Shown piece after piece: positions 53,501-61,059 of a DNA stretch of 64,000 bases. Position numbers and translations under genes: made by a program. A model generated the notes under the pieces. It ran no database searches and was not told where the DNA came from. It worked only from the letters and a program-made list of their open reading frames with translations. The stretch covers positions 62,001 through 126,000 of the forward strand of contig WNNJ02001631.1 of the NCBI GenBank assembly GCA_012934845.2, in the 5' to 3' direction. How positions within the stretch are numbered: position 1 is the first letter of the stretch; the number at the start of each line of letters is the position of its first letter. Source of the DNA: Pomphorhynchus laevis (lineage: Eukaryota; Acanthocephala; Palaeacanthocephala; Echinorhynchida; Pomphorhynchidae).

Positions 53501-54392
53501 TTAGTAGTAAACTTACAACGATATTCAATTGAGTGATCTGAACTGGTCATTGATACTTTTATAATTTTCAAAATGTAGATAAGTTGCAATAAGTAACTTT
53601 CGAAATTTTTCGAAATAAATTTCACTCAAAAATTATTAAAATAATCAAAACCGTTCAATCATGATTTAGATACTTTTAATTTAAAAACAAAACTAATCGT
53701 GCAAATAAAGAAGCTTTTATCTACTAATAGTCATTTTTGACAATTTAGTAAAAATTATATTCATATATGCGTGTGTTGATGGCATGCAGATCATAAGATT
53801 GCAATAAAAATTATATTCATTTGAACATATGATTGATTCCATAGACAAAAAGGTTGTGGACCGTTTACGAAATAAGATATCTTTTATTGACCAGGTTTCA
53901 TAGTGATTCTGAGTAAATTAAAAAAAGAATAAAAATGTTTAAATTTTGCAAAAGTTAATACAAAGCGAAAAGTTTTATTACTTTAAAAAGTTTTAATTCA
54001 TCTTTCCCATCTACGTAAAAACACAGTATCTAATAAATTGGATATTAAAAATAAATTGAAATCTTTTGTAATTCATAAAGATGATAGCTGGACCCTTCGA
54101 AATATACTGAACTACTTGGAATTAAACCGTTTTACTCATTCACTTTATACATTGCTAGAAAATTGAAAAAATAATTTTATAGTGAAATATTTCTTTTATA
54201 AATAATTGAATAAATAATTTTAAATAATTGAATAAATGAGTAAATACCGATTCGTAGGGTTCGAAATATCGGCAGTATTGTGAGTAATGCTTTTTAAAAT
54301 GATTCAAAGAGGGACCCACAAAACACAGCGTATCATATCCGTCTTTGAGAATATTTGTCATATCTGAACTGGCGATTATATTTTCTTCAGCG
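38403..54392 (-). CDS. LAP: Leucine aminopeptidase, peptidase family M17 (15 exons read)
   Basis: Exons, 5' to 3': 54392-54248, 51179-51108, 51059-50977, 49861-49747, 47887-47772, 45561-45462, 45417-45345, 43117-43032, 42984-42883, 42835-42760, 41459-41341, 41292-41209, 41157-41050, 41002-40871, 38546-38403. All have GT-AG ends and matching phases and give 517 codons plus a missing short first exon; family proteins have about 520. M17 enzymes are two-metal exopeptidases, usually cytosolic hexamers, that remove N-terminal residues from peptides. Metal ligands and catalytic residues are present: VGKGITYDTGG (Lys, Asp), a Lys four residues later, FDKCGAAAV (Asp) and NTDAEGR (Asp, Glu, Arg). Related worm proteins are the C. 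elegans LAP-1 and fluke LAP type. Introns are 44-51 nt or 1.1-3.1 kb. Confidence 0.93.
38757..39151. repeat. Minisatellite with 41- and 63-bp units
   Basis: Units start at 38761, 38802, 38843, 38884, 38947, 39010, 39051 and 39114. The basic 41-bp unit begins TTTGTACAATTTGAATTATC; three units are 63 bp long because a 22-bp part (ATTTGAATTATCCGTAAATG plus two bases) is doubled inside them. The array lies in the last intron of the aminopeptidase gene. Confidence 0.93.
39385..39905 (-). mobile_element. Two PLE 3' tails in the last LAP intron
   Basis: A short tail (39393-39480, beginning CAGCTAACTGAGTCTACG) is followed by a GATGCTAACAGAAGTT scrap and then by a second tail (39510-39880) with the full module at 39750-39845. 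Both have the same sense as the host gene. A third scrap is at 39960-40025. Confidence 0.78.
39750..39845 (-). other. PLE RNA module, LAP-intron copy
   Basis: Nearly identical to the reference copy. One helix position changes from C to U but still pairs as G-U (GGCCCT with GGGGCC), and the other helix is perfect (CTGCTATG/CATAGCAG). Confidence 0.65.
40280..40540. repeat. 75-bp direct duplication
   Basis: AATTCTAATATTAAACGAT with about 55 following bases occurs at 40280-40345 and 40463-40530. It lies in the last LAP intron. Confidence 0.7.
40871..41002 (-). CDS. LAP: LAP exon with TPRGHxFPAAF motif
   Basis: DYEFVKYKGDRANVMQCNDL then PSSRTPRGHIFPAAFLIYVS and GLDK. The TPRGHQxPAAFL block is diagnostic. 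A 2.3-kb intron follows. Confidence 0.95.
41050..41157 (-). CDS. LAP: LAP exon, ENGPA to LRKE
   Basis: AAIENGPAIKASIGLSLHFN then GSKLADPVEISYLRKE. It corresponds to DNGPA...G..ADP.EIS..R.ED of relatives. The donor is GTAAAA. Confidence 0.93.
41209..41292 (-). CDS. LAP: LAP exon with TLTGH motif
   Basis: AISSVNPSLFTIATLTGHVG then NVYGPGYA. TIATLTGH is the conserved strand following the active site in LAP-1-type enzymes. Introns of 48 and 51 nt flank it. Confidence 0.94.
41341..41459 (-). CDS. LAP: LAP exon with NTDAEGR catalytic motif
   Basis: AYVCDEIITARSGVKVCIG then NTDAEGRMAMADVLCYAKEK. It supplies the Asp and Glu metal ligands and the catalytic Arg. The Thr-Ala-Arg-Ser-Gly and IGNTDAEGR blocks are diagnostic of M17. 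Confidence 0.96.
42760..42835 (-). CDS. LAP: LAP exon: catalytic domain core
   Basis: IVAEVQPSNLRVIGMMAMAR then NDIGP, the conserved L.V.G...M..N.IG block before the NTDAEGR exon. The donor GTAAAC is in phase 1; the following intron is 1.3 kb. Confidence 0.93.
42883..42984 (-). CDS. LAP: LAP exon with metal-binding GITYDTGG and DKCGAAAV
   Basis: GITYDTGGVDLKVHGMRFMS then FDKCGAAAVAGFMK. It holds two metal-ligand Asp residues and the catalytic Lys. The spacing from that Lys to the second Asp is one residue shorter than in the family members I recall. Confidence 0.95.
43032..43117 (-). CDS. LAP: LAP exon leading to the first metal site
   Basis: VDRHRGCMIELEYMPKGNIT and ETIFLVGK. The final Lys is the metal-site Lys of VGKG. 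The donor is GTAAGG; the intron is 47 nt. Confidence 0.93.
44150..44590 (-). mobile_element. Truncated PLE tails and GATGCTAACAG scraps in a LAP intron
   Basis: Two minus-oriented tail starts (44155-44235 and 44445-44515) hold the first part of the module (GGTCATCATGAGGAACTGCT, CAAGTTTCGACCC) and are cut before its 3' half. Between and after them lie inverted and direct scraps of the GATGCTAACAG repeat. Confidence 0.6.
44840..44870 (-). other. Hammerhead-like core in a LAP intron
   Basis: On the minus strand CTGATGA is followed by one extra T, then a perfect GATGCC/GGCATC stem with AGCTA loop, then GAAATATT. This is the order of a hammerhead core (CUGAUGA, stem II, GAAA). The extra base before stem II and the lack of clear stems I and III make activity doubtful. 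It may be the tail of a lost retroelement. Confidence 0.45.
45345..45417 (-). CDS. LAP: LAP exon: catalytic domain start
   Basis: ISVFNSNQLEKEFPLLSAVD then RGCQ. FPLLSAVxR is the first conserved block of the catalytic domain. The last codon is split by a 2.2-kb intron. Confidence 0.92.
45462..45561 (-). CDS. LAP: LAP exon with DIGGGEPE motif
   Basis: TVMKDIGGGEPEQATSINIQ and HYVENIFANSPIQ. This is the conserved (R)DIGGGDPERM linker between the N-terminal and catalytic domains. It is followed by a 44-nt intron. Confidence 0.92.
45780..46160 (-). mobile_element. PLE 3' tail with RT end in a LAP intron
   Basis: Minus-oriented, in the intron between the exons ending at 47772 and starting at 45561. 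It has the module at 45852-45952 and then (minus sense upstream) a decayed RT end encoding the NHLNNLI region. A terminus-like end lies near 45780. Confidence 0.7.
45852..45952 (-). other. PLE RNA module, second subfamily copy
   Basis: Shares TCGAGTCAAGGAATATTGGAC with the copy at 20829-20930. The CTGCTATGT/ACATAGCAG helix and the outer stem are kept; the GGCCCC partner is lost. Confidence 0.55.
46420..46830 (-). mobile_element. PLE RT C-terminal scrap
   Basis: Encodes, with breaks, the FLHEHSCIPYNIKYN region and neighbours (DNA string ATGGTATGCATGAATGCTCA). It ends abruptly against a LINE scrap. Confidence 0.7.
46857..46997 (+). mobile_element. LINE ORF2 C-terminal end
   Basis: The plus strand reads NYFNNYGIRSFLVAAPLAWN then QLPLDVRRVPSFITFKYR to a stop after LLDK. 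This is the classical APxxWNxLPxxVR..PS...FK end of CR1/Jockey-group ORF2. It is clearly G+C-rich in an A+T-rich intron, hence fairly young, and 5'-truncated to about 140 bp. Confidence 0.7.
47025..47160 (-). mobile_element. Further PLE scraps
   Basis: A tail hairpin piece (AAAGTCATTTTTATGAATTG) is joined directly to an RT piece (TTAAGAATAAAGCTACAGTG) with the 3' module missing between them. Confidence 0.5.
47388..47525. repeat. 68-bp tandem duplication
   Basis: TTTACTATCCACGAAAAAAT... and TTTACTATCCACGAAAGAAT... head two adjacent copies sharing AACTTAATTTTAAACAGAAA. Confidence 0.7.
47772..47887 (-). CDS. LAP: LAP exon: end of N-terminal domain
   Basis: PPDVRSTNRQTRFKKLSIVC followed by ELVKQAATIDFG. 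PPDVR follows the ANYL end of the previous exon as PLxxR does in relatives. The acceptor is ATATGAAAATAG; the donor GTATGC leaves phase 2. Confidence 0.88.
48328..48836. repeat. 160-bp direct repeats flanking a CTGATGAG element
   Basis: 48328-48486 and 48669-48836 are nearly identical direct copies (TTCCTGAAGTTTATTATACA ... AATATAATTTAATATCT). The second has 9 extra bases. The 182 bp between them hold the element in the next entry. The arrangement mirrors the SINE at 27 kb. Confidence 0.75.
48487..48668 (-). mobile_element. SINE-like element with CTGATGAG hairpin
   Basis: Minus sense: GACCGAAACACGAAACGTGG, GCGTGGACTCACTG, CTGATGAGGTACACCCACGC. CGTGGG/CCCACG closes the CTGATGAG string, and GTACAC...GTGTAC forms a second short stem. 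GAGGATAATATC at its 3' side is shared with the foldback element at 19.6-19.9 kb. No box A/B was found. Confidence 0.5.
49195..49300 (+). mobile_element. Possible LINE endonuclease scrap
   Basis: The plus strand reads SSLVLCDFNIRLDRSSST, similar to the GDFN-I-R-D motif of CR1-type APE endonucleases. It is short and unsupported by neighbours. Confidence 0.3.
49515..49630. repeat. Degenerate 18-20-bp minisatellite
   Basis: About six copies of ATTCCACTTTTTAGTAGA-type units. Directly after it, GTAAACCCTGATTAGG occurs twice with a short palindrome between. Confidence 0.75.
49747..49861 (-). CDS. LAP: LAP exon: N-terminal domain helix
   Basis: AYSSGSENVAVASMYYSD and APFVTAAAAYDANYL. The Ala-rich helix corresponds to the LGAL.ALY helix of relatives. 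The T at the acceptor completes the split codon. Confidence 0.88.
50480..50870. repeat. Degenerate TGAACTCTACAA-type repeat
   Basis: Loose repetition of TGAACTCTACAAT-like strings with period about 13-15, and a larger duplication marked by CCATAGCCGAGAG at about 50732-50744 and 50852-50864. It lies in a LAP intron. Confidence 0.55.
50977..51059 (-). CDS. LAP: LAP exon with APTGPL motif
   Basis: LFAPTGPLTEVYDDVRAFRD, a highly conserved N-terminal block of the LAP-1 type, then ATIKAME with phase 2 at the donor (TG then GTATTT). Confidence 0.9.
51108..51179 (-). CDS. LAP: LAP exon: N-terminal domain
   Basis: 24 codons, KNANFYNYGNTTLVVNESS through NKL, between TATATTTTTAG and GTAAGT. It aligns with the strand preceding the conserved PTGPL motif. 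The intron that follows is 48 nt. Confidence 0.85.
51317..51640 (+). mobile_element. CR1-like LINE ORF2 C-terminal fragment
   Basis: 100 codons: CNTFGLNTQYYGSRNPILRL then SHRAVRVWNELLN. RHPxLxLSHRxVRxWN-type wording is the end of CR1-like ORF2 proteins. It is inserted in the first long LAP intron in antisense to the gene. Confidence 0.6.
52020..52222 (-). mobile_element. PLE 3' tail in reverse orientation
   Basis: Minus-oriented tail with the conserved hairpin and a changed module (52085-52180). It has CTATGTT/AACATAG, but the second helix has decayed. It ends at TTGTTTATTATCCA, where a plus-oriented RT piece begins without spacer. Confidence 0.7.
52223..52560 (+). mobile_element. PLE RT C-terminal piece
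   Basis: Plus frame TTFNLYRKDYIFKFTRNIFL ... HEHSCIPYNIKYN ... GYYKNNIKQKIVKYINQH. It is well preserved but cut at both ends. Together with the preceding reverse tail it forms an inverted chimera in the first long LAP intron. Confidence 0.8.
53283..53380 (-). mobile_element. PLE 3' terminus scrap
   Basis: ATCAGATAACTAAGTCTACG and the following A+T-rich tail start match the family terminus. Nothing beyond about 100 bp remains. Confidence 0.5.
54248..54392 (-). CDS. LAP: LAP exon: N-terminal domain start
   Basis: Reads AEENIIASSDMTNILKDG, then DTLCFVGPSLNHFKKHY and EPYES before a GTATTT donor. The DTLCFVG strand matches the first strands of the LAP N-terminal domain. The acceptor is TTTTTTTTGTTATTTTTAAG with phase 2, so a further 5' exon carrying the ATG must exist; I could not place it. 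Confidence 0.75.
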
Positions 54393-54792
54393 CTTAAAAA
54401 TAACAAAAAAAATATTTCTGTGTAACAATCCTGTAAAAATCTGTTTAAATCTTTAGAAAACTATAATCAAACAGTTAAAATTGAGTTTTCAATAAAAATC
54501 AAATCACAAGTTGTTTCATCTGCAGTAAAATAATAAATAGAAATTATATAATAATTATAAAATTATTAATTTTATCATAATGCTTCCATGGTTGCAACTT
54601 AACATAGTGAAATTGCAGAGGCCATTGCATAATTAATGTTATCTAATAAGGTTTTATAACATTTTTATTATAAGATAAAAGATTATCTTAATAAAATTAT
54701 GATATAATATAATTATAATATATTATATTAACATATTATTAACATATTTCTTTGATGCGTATCTAAAGAGCACGCCATTTCATGCTCGTTTG

Positions 54793-54846
54793 GAGTGCCC
54801 ATTTCAGCTTCGGAATTTTGAAAATCCGGAACTGAAATGGGCACTC
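54793..54846. repeat. G+C-rich palindrome upstream of LAP
   Basis: GAGTGCCCATTTCAG and CTGAAATGGGCACTC are perfect 15-bp arms. Pairing continues with small mismatches through TTCGGAATTTT/AAAATCCGGAA, leaving almost no loop. It lies 400 bp upstream of the first LAP exon that could be read. It may be a foldback scrap or a regulatory or hairpin-RNA locus. Confidence 0.65.
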
Positions 54847-54899
54847 TGATGGCGTCCTCACTCGAAGTTCTGTTTATGACGGAGTATGAAGAATTGTGT

Positions 54900-55790
54900 A
54901 TTCTAAATTGAAGATAAAACCCTTATTTTTTGTGAGATATATCGATGATAATGTTTTTGTCTGGTTAGAGAATCGTGAAGATTGTAAAACTTGTACCTGA
55001 TAAAATCATCAATCTTCGATTAACATTTCATTGCGATAGACAATTTTCAGATTTAGAAATTGTCTTTCAAGAGGACAAATACTAATTTCTTTCGAAAACC
55101 TTCAGCACTAGATATGTATTTACATGCATACAGTACATGATGTATAGTATAATGATGAGCATTAAAAGAGCATGTTCTGAACATCATGACTTTGAAATAC
55201 ATGCAATTTCAATAAAAAAAATAAATTCCTGTAGTGAGAGCATAGCCATAGTATGATTAGCACACACAATTACGGGTTGTTCGAAAGTTACACGTATCTG
55301 ATTTACTATTTAAACAGGATAAAAGACTAATAACAAAATTACAATGTGGTTGGACATAATCCAATCATCCGTAATGCTTGACACCGTCAGTTATAAAATA
55401 CAAAATCCGAAATAAACTAGGTGAAACACTTCTTCTTTTAAGTCTAAGATAATTTATGAAAGTAAAAAATATTGTTTGTCCTTTTTTTAAAATTAATATT
55501 ATTGATTGTATAATTGAATATAATAATATTATATTATTTAAAAAAATAATAAATATTAAGAATTTTTAAAATAAATACCATTACTGAAAAATTAAGAATT
55601 TATAAAATTAAAAAAATAACAATTTATTAAAGTAAAAAATTAAAAATTTATTAAAGTAAAAAATACAAAAACGTCTAAGGCCAAAAATTAACGATTGAAA
55701 AAAAACACCGATTTGAGCCATGCGAATACAAACGTTGCGTAGGCTCAATATACGACGGACACATATACGGAGTGGTATATGCTATTAGAT
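54900..55790. other. No gene seen
   Basis: Should contain the missing first LAP exon and promoter if the gene does not extend further. No convincing ATG exon with a phase-2 donor was found. Confidence 0.35.
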
Positions 55791-55810
55791 AGTGCAGTAA
55801 CACGCACACA

Positions 55811-56127
55811 CGAAAAGGCGGAAGAGAGCAACGGAGGCCTGCTTTCTCACAGTAGGCATGTTAGATCGTCAAAAGATATTGGGATCGGGAGATAGCCAAA
55901 CAAACAAAATCACTCCGATGACTCGAACCGCAGATTGGACAATGGACGAAAAGGCGGAAGAGAGTATCGGATACCTGTTTCCTTAAGTAGCGATGTTGGA
56001 TTATCAAACGATATCGGGGAAGGGAGATAGCCGAACAAACAAACCATAATAATGAAAATGACTAGAGACAAATTACAACATATAAATTAAGTGCGAAAAA
56101 CAATGGTCAACTTCCCACTGACCGGAG
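55811..56127 (+). promoter_or_regulatory. Tandem 5' UTR monomers of the LINE
   Basis: CGAAAAGGCGGAAGAGAG starts two copies at 55811 and 55947 (period 136). Each runs through GGGAGATAGCCxAACAAACA. A third, inverted copy is at 36.7 kb. Tandem leader monomers with promoter activity are known from several LINE families; promoter activity here is inferred. Confidence 0.6.
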
Positions 56128-56143
56128 GAGTTTTCATTGTCGA

Positions 56144-56781
56144 GTGCCGTGTGATCAGGCAGTTGTACGGAAACAGCGAAAGAGGCAACAACATCCGAAG
56201 CGGACTTGCCTTCATGTAGGAACGTGGAATGCAATCTCGCTGGCACGGAAGGAACTAGAATTAGTTGAAAAGATGGTTCGCTTTGGTCTAGAAATAGTCG
56301 GAGTGACTTATCTTCGCTATTCTGGATCTGGAACTAAACTTTTGGATCAAGGTTGGACCTTGAACTATTTAGGGAGTTACCAGCGGAAAGCGACGGCAAG
56401 CGGGTGTAGGGATACTTACAAGTCCCCGGTTGTCGTTCGTGGTAGAGGAGTTTAACCCAGGGAACGAAAGGCTAGCGTCTCTGAGCTAGCTTTTCGTTAA
56501 CTAGCCTTGCTGATAATGATCCCAACATTATCTCGGAATACGCAGCCTTCGTGGGAGATCTTCAAGATCTGCTTGATAGTACTCCCGTTGGAGATTCCCT
56601 CGTTTTATCAGGTGACTTCAATGCTCATGTTGGTAGCGACAGTAGCACTTGGAAAGGAGTGTTGGTGAAGAACGGACCCTCTAATCTGAATGTGATTGGT
56701 GTTGAATTATTAAACTTTTGTTCTCGTAACAATTTGTGCATAACCAACACCATGTTTGAACATACGGAGATACATAGATGA
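56144..56781 (+). pseudogene. LINE APE endonuclease
   Basis: Two frames (56144-56455 and 56551-56781) carry HVGTWNAISL (Asn), IVGVTYLRYSGSGTKLL and LVLSGDFNAHVGSDSSTW (Asp/Asn), then NLCITNTMF. The conserved catalytic Glu position is changed (VGVTYLRY for VGVxETK-like). The final motif follows at about 56890 as LSTDHYLVV, with Ser/Thr-Asp-His intact. Confidence 0.8.
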
Positions 56782-56871
56782 ACATGACATCAGGATTCTC
56801 TCAGTCAAAGATCAATTATCGATTTTGTAATCGTTTCAGCTGATCTGCGACGTTATGTTCTGGACACTCGT

Positions 56872-57549
56872 GTGAAGAGAGGGACTGATCTGTCAACCGA
56901 TCACTACCTTGTAGTTAGTAAACTTCGATGGCCAAATCGGATGCTATACAAGCCTGGTAAAACCAAACGCTGTGTGAGGGCGTGCTGGGAGCGTCTTGTA
57001 GATGTTTATGTCAAAGAACGTTTTTCCGGCTACATCCGGAAAGACTTTTCTCGGTTGCCCGAAAAGCTGAAGAGCATTGATCAGGAATGGGAGATAGCCA
57101 TATCCTCGCTTACAAAAGAAACTATTAAAATGTGTGGCTCGAAGGCATTAGGTGCTTGTTGCGGAGGAAATACTCGAACTGCTTGGTGAACACCAACAGT
57201 TAGAGATTTTGTCCAACAGAAGAAGCTGGCTTATAAAGCAACTTTGTGAGATAAATCAGTGGAAGCTGTATACAAGTACCGAAGGGCAAAGAGAGCTTTA
57301 GCTCGAGCAGTTACTGAAGCGAAGAAGGCGGCTTGGCAAAAGTTTGGAGAGCACTTAGAACTTGATTATAGGTCAGCTTCGAAGATGTTCTGGAGGACTA
57401 CCAGGAACTTTCGTGTTGGAAAGCAGAAAACTCCCCAAACTGTCTATGACAAGAGAGGATCTATGCTGACTAACATTATTGAAATTCTTGATGTTGGAAA
57501 GAACATTTTTGGAGTCTCCTTAATCTGGTCGATATGCCTTCTATTGTAG
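56872..57549 (+). pseudogene. LINE ORF2 linker region
   Basis: KRGTDLSTDHYLVVSKLRW ends the endonuclease; KTKRCVRACWERLVD and RRAKRALARAVTEAKKAAW are the linker ahead of the RT. Two stops interrupt it (about 57187 and 57249). Confidence 0.75.
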
Positions 57550-57779
57550 AAGTATAGCCTATAGAACCAACGGAAGAGCTCGTCTCTCTGGAAGAGGTCA
57601 TTGCTGTTGTTAAAAACTTCGTAATGGCAAGTCTTCTGGAGTAGACGAGAATCGACTTGAAGCTTTAAATGCTCTCGACGTTGTTGGCATGAAGTGGCTA
57701 ACACGGATCTTCAAAGTTACATTGAAGTCGGGCAAGGTTCCTAATAAGTGGCGAACTGGGGTGATGGTACTGATTTTAT

Positions 57780-59060
57780 AAAAAAGGTGACTGAAGAGTA
57801 TGTTCCAATTATCGGGCATCATTCTTCCTAGTCAAACTGGTAAGCTATTTGCTAGGATTCTTGAGTTAAGGATACAGCATATAGTTGAGGGACAGTTGCA
57901 AGAGCAACAATGTGGTTTTTGTTCAGGTCGTAGAACTACGGATCAGCTCTTTACTCTCTCGACTATCCTTGAACAATCTTGGGAGTTCGCTCAACCGGTC
58001 TACATGTGTTTAGTAGATTTGTAGAAAGCGTTCAATCTAGTTTCGCAAGAGAGGTTTTGGGGGTACTAAGGGTGTATAGAGTACCACACTATCTTCGGGT
58101 AACTGTGGCTTCTCTGTATGAACAAAGTATGAGTTGTGTTCGTGTACTAGGTAGGAAGTTTGAATTATTTTCAGTAGGCATTGGGCTATCAGGGTTGTTC
58201 TTTGTCTCCACTTTTGTTCCTTGTTTACATGGACAAAATTTCGAGACGGGCTGCTCTGACGGATGTCGGTCTTTAGTTCGGTTCCATCAGGATTGCATCT
58301 CTGCTCTTTGCAGATGACGTTGTTTTGTTGCTTCTTGTCCTGAGGATTTACAATTCCTACTAGATCGATTCACGATGGAATGGCAAGCGGCAGGAGTGTT
58401 GGTTAGTACCTCCAAGACTTCTCTATGCTCGTCTCGGATTATGTTGCCAATGTCAATCCAGATTGGAGAAAAGGTTCTTCCTGATGTGGAGGATTTTAAG
58501 TATCTTGGGGCATTGTTCTCGAGGGACGGCAAGAACATCAAGGAGATCGAGAAGCGGATTTGTGCAGCTAACGCAACAATGCGTTCTTTGTCAGGTCCGT
58601 CATGGTGAAGCGGGAGTTGAGTCTTCGGGCAAGCTTTGGTTTATTACGCAATCTTCGTTCCTATCTTAACCTATAGTCATGAACTTTGGGTTATGACCGA
58701 AATGATAATATCTCGGATACAGGTAACCGAAATGAGGTTCCATCGCGGCATGGCCGGCTTAGCCTTAGAGAAAATGTTAGGAATTTGGTCATCCGGGATA
58801 GACATGTAGTAAAGTCACTGCTTCTCCACATCGAAGAAAGTCAGCTGAGGTGCTAGGACACGTTCTAAGGATGTCTAGGAATCGCCTTCCTCTGAGGGTT
58901 TTCCAGGCCGGACTCGCTGGAAAGAGACCTCGAGGTAGACCTCGATACCTGTGGAAAGATCAAATCTCGAAACTGGCCGAATAACGCCTTGGAATATCTG
59001 AAAGAGAACTATTGTCTGTCACCCAGGATCGCGATGTCTGGATTATTTGGTTCGTACACT
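57780..59060 (+). pseudogene. LINE reverse transcriptase and C-terminus
   Basis: Pieces in several frames: GKLFARILELRIQHIVEGQ, EQQCGFCSGRRTTDQLFTL, PVYMCLVDL then KAFN (the second Asp of the FD box reads Asn), ALFADDVVLL (58305-58334, intact), EDFKYLGALFSRDGK and the end block REVW-like DRDVW. The RT is not functional as read. Confidence 0.78.
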
Positions 59061-59234
59061 GCCTCCATGATCCGACACCCGGACCAGTGGTTGACAGGAA
59101 AAATCTTGTGTATTATTTGTGTTTTCTTGTCAATAAATTGTTGTGCTGTTGTAGATTGGTAATAGTTAGCCAGTGGGCGACCGTAACGTCAAATAATCTG
59201 ATGTTTCGCTATATAGTTTTCGTATTTTGAAATA

Positions 59235-59292
59235 AATTGGCTCGGAACTGGCTTGGAACTGGCTCGTAACTGGATCAAAGCTGGCTCGAGTA
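59235..59292. repeat. Short GGAACTGGCTCG tandem repeat
   Basis: About four imperfect 11-12-bp units, GGCTCGGAACT, GGCTTGGAACT, GGCTCGTAACT, GGATCAAAGCT, just downstream of the LINE, possibly its 3' tail. Confidence 0.6.
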
Positions 59293-59299
59293 ATAGCAA

Positions 59300-60095
59300 C
59301 TTTTCACCAGAATCACCGTGTCCACCCATGATCAATGAGTTGTAAAGTGATCACTTGGGTTGGGTTTTCACATTGAATAACACGAAATCAATAAAAATAT
59401 GTGAATGACACGACGATACTTCAATAATGAAAACAGGAAATTATAGATATGTTAGGTAATGGGTAAATTCGAATTAAAATCGAGGTTACAGATCGAAAAT
59501 GCAATTTATTGAAATAAATTATGAAATATCATATCAAAATTTGATGTTATAATTAGCCGGCAACTAATTTTTTATTTCAAGGCGAAAATAATAAACGTTT
59601 ATTAAATAATATAAATGATAAAACATAAATTTTGTATGAATTATCGTGCAAAGTATTAACTTACAATCTGGGTAGGTTGAGAGCCATCGTAGATAACTTG
59701 AGAATGTGCTGTACCGTTGATAACTTGCGAATATTAGCCACCGAATATTAAAGCACAATCTAAGCAAGTAAGTAAATGAAATATAAATGAAAAGCAGACA
59801 AGAATACGATAAGGCAATTGTTTAAAAGAAAATAGTTAACTAGCATAGACAGCAATTAGTCAACAGCAGATGCACTCTCAGTTTGATGTATAGGCACTTC
59901 ATATGTAGACAATTTATAGAAGAAACAGTAAATAGGATATGTTCGGTACAATCAATGTCGTCAAGCTATCATCAGTTTAGTGTAGATGCTTAAAAGTAAT
60001 TTATTTCTAAATGTTGATATTCAACTTAATGTACAAGCAACAAATTGTACAGGAAACAGCACGTATGTGCTTATCTCATAAACGTTTTGGTAAAT
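59300..60095. other. No gene seen
   Basis: A+T-rich. The minus frame at 59564-59767 has no recognisable content. Confidence 0.4.
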
Positions 60096-61055
60096 TATGA
60101 AATTTTACGAATTGCCATAATTTGTAATGATATTGGTTTTCCTCAAATCATTAAAATAATTTAATTGATTTATAATTTAATCTTTTATTGCTTTTGATAA
60201 TTATTATTTATCATTTATAATATATAAATTAATCTTAAACTAGAATATCATCAAAATAAAGTCAAACTGAAAATTGTATAACATAAATTATATAATATTA
60301 TAAATTAAAACTCTTCAAGGGAAAGATTAAATCCATTAGAAATTATGAATTTCAGATGCATTTCAGATGATGTATTTTAGATTCATTGCAGATTATGTAT
60401 TCCAGATGTACTTCAGATGTGTTTCAAATTTAATACATTATTAGTATGAATTTGGCTTCGCTGATATACGGAATGTTTAAAAATATCAGAATTTTAAAAA
60501 TTCTTACCTTATAAAAATCAAAACTCTGGAAAATCTTAATATTAAAATACTTATTTTTATAATTTACGACGTATTTTATATTTAAAATACGTCGATTCAC
60601 TTAATCGATCTGATTGATCAATTGAGTTAATTTATTTAATTGTTATTTAAATTATATTTGTAACCGAATTAAAACTGTAATAAAAATATTTACCCACTCG
60701 CCAGAAACGGAGTTAATTGATCAAAACTGCAATTAAAATATTTACTCTTCTGATTTATAAATACAATCCACAGTCTACTTAGCTATACACCGACAAGAAT
60801 GCTGTCTCAAATAAGGAAATTCTTTACGCCTAAACCTGATAACATAGCAGTTCCTCATGATGACCTATATTCCTTATTTGAATACATCGTATGTTATTTA
60901 TTAGTCAATTCATAAAAATTGTTTTTATTTTGAATTTTTAAAATAAATTTTATCGTTATATAAATTGTATTAAATCGCATATAATTATTTATTATTAATC
61001 TGCATTTTTAATATTTATATGATAAAGAATACGTAGACTCAGTTATCTGATCTGA
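60096..61055 (+). mobile_element. Old PLE copy: RT end and 3' region
   Basis: Plus-oriented. The RT end is recognisable (ATGAAATTTTACGAATTGCC, matching the ILRIATICND region) and heavily broken. From 60835 the 3' part of the module (CCTGATAACATAGCAGTTCC, ATGATGACC) leads to the hairpin ATTAGTCAATTCATAAAAAT and the terminus TACGTAGACTCAGTTATCTG (61030-61050). One of the oldest copies. Confidence 0.65.
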
Positions 61056-61059
61056 TCAG

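Larger units (their letters stand above)
56128..59115 (+). mobile_element. APE-type LINE, almost full length but decayed
   Basis: One long ORF2 is recognisable from LHVGTWNAISLARKELELVE (endonuclease start) to RLGISERELLSVTQDRDVW (C-terminus). Most of the endonuclease middle is shortened near 56400-56530, and many stops and frameshifts interrupt the rest. The wording matches the family with GTWN...GSGT..L..GW, GDFNAHVG and CGF..GR.T.DQLFTL, widespread in fish and invertebrates; I do not assign the clade. Only the 5' UTR repeats precede it; no ORF1 was found. Confidence 0.85.

Noticed and set aside
57444-57822. Minus-strand frames within the 56-59 kb LINE
   Set aside because: Shadows of the plus-strand LINE reading.
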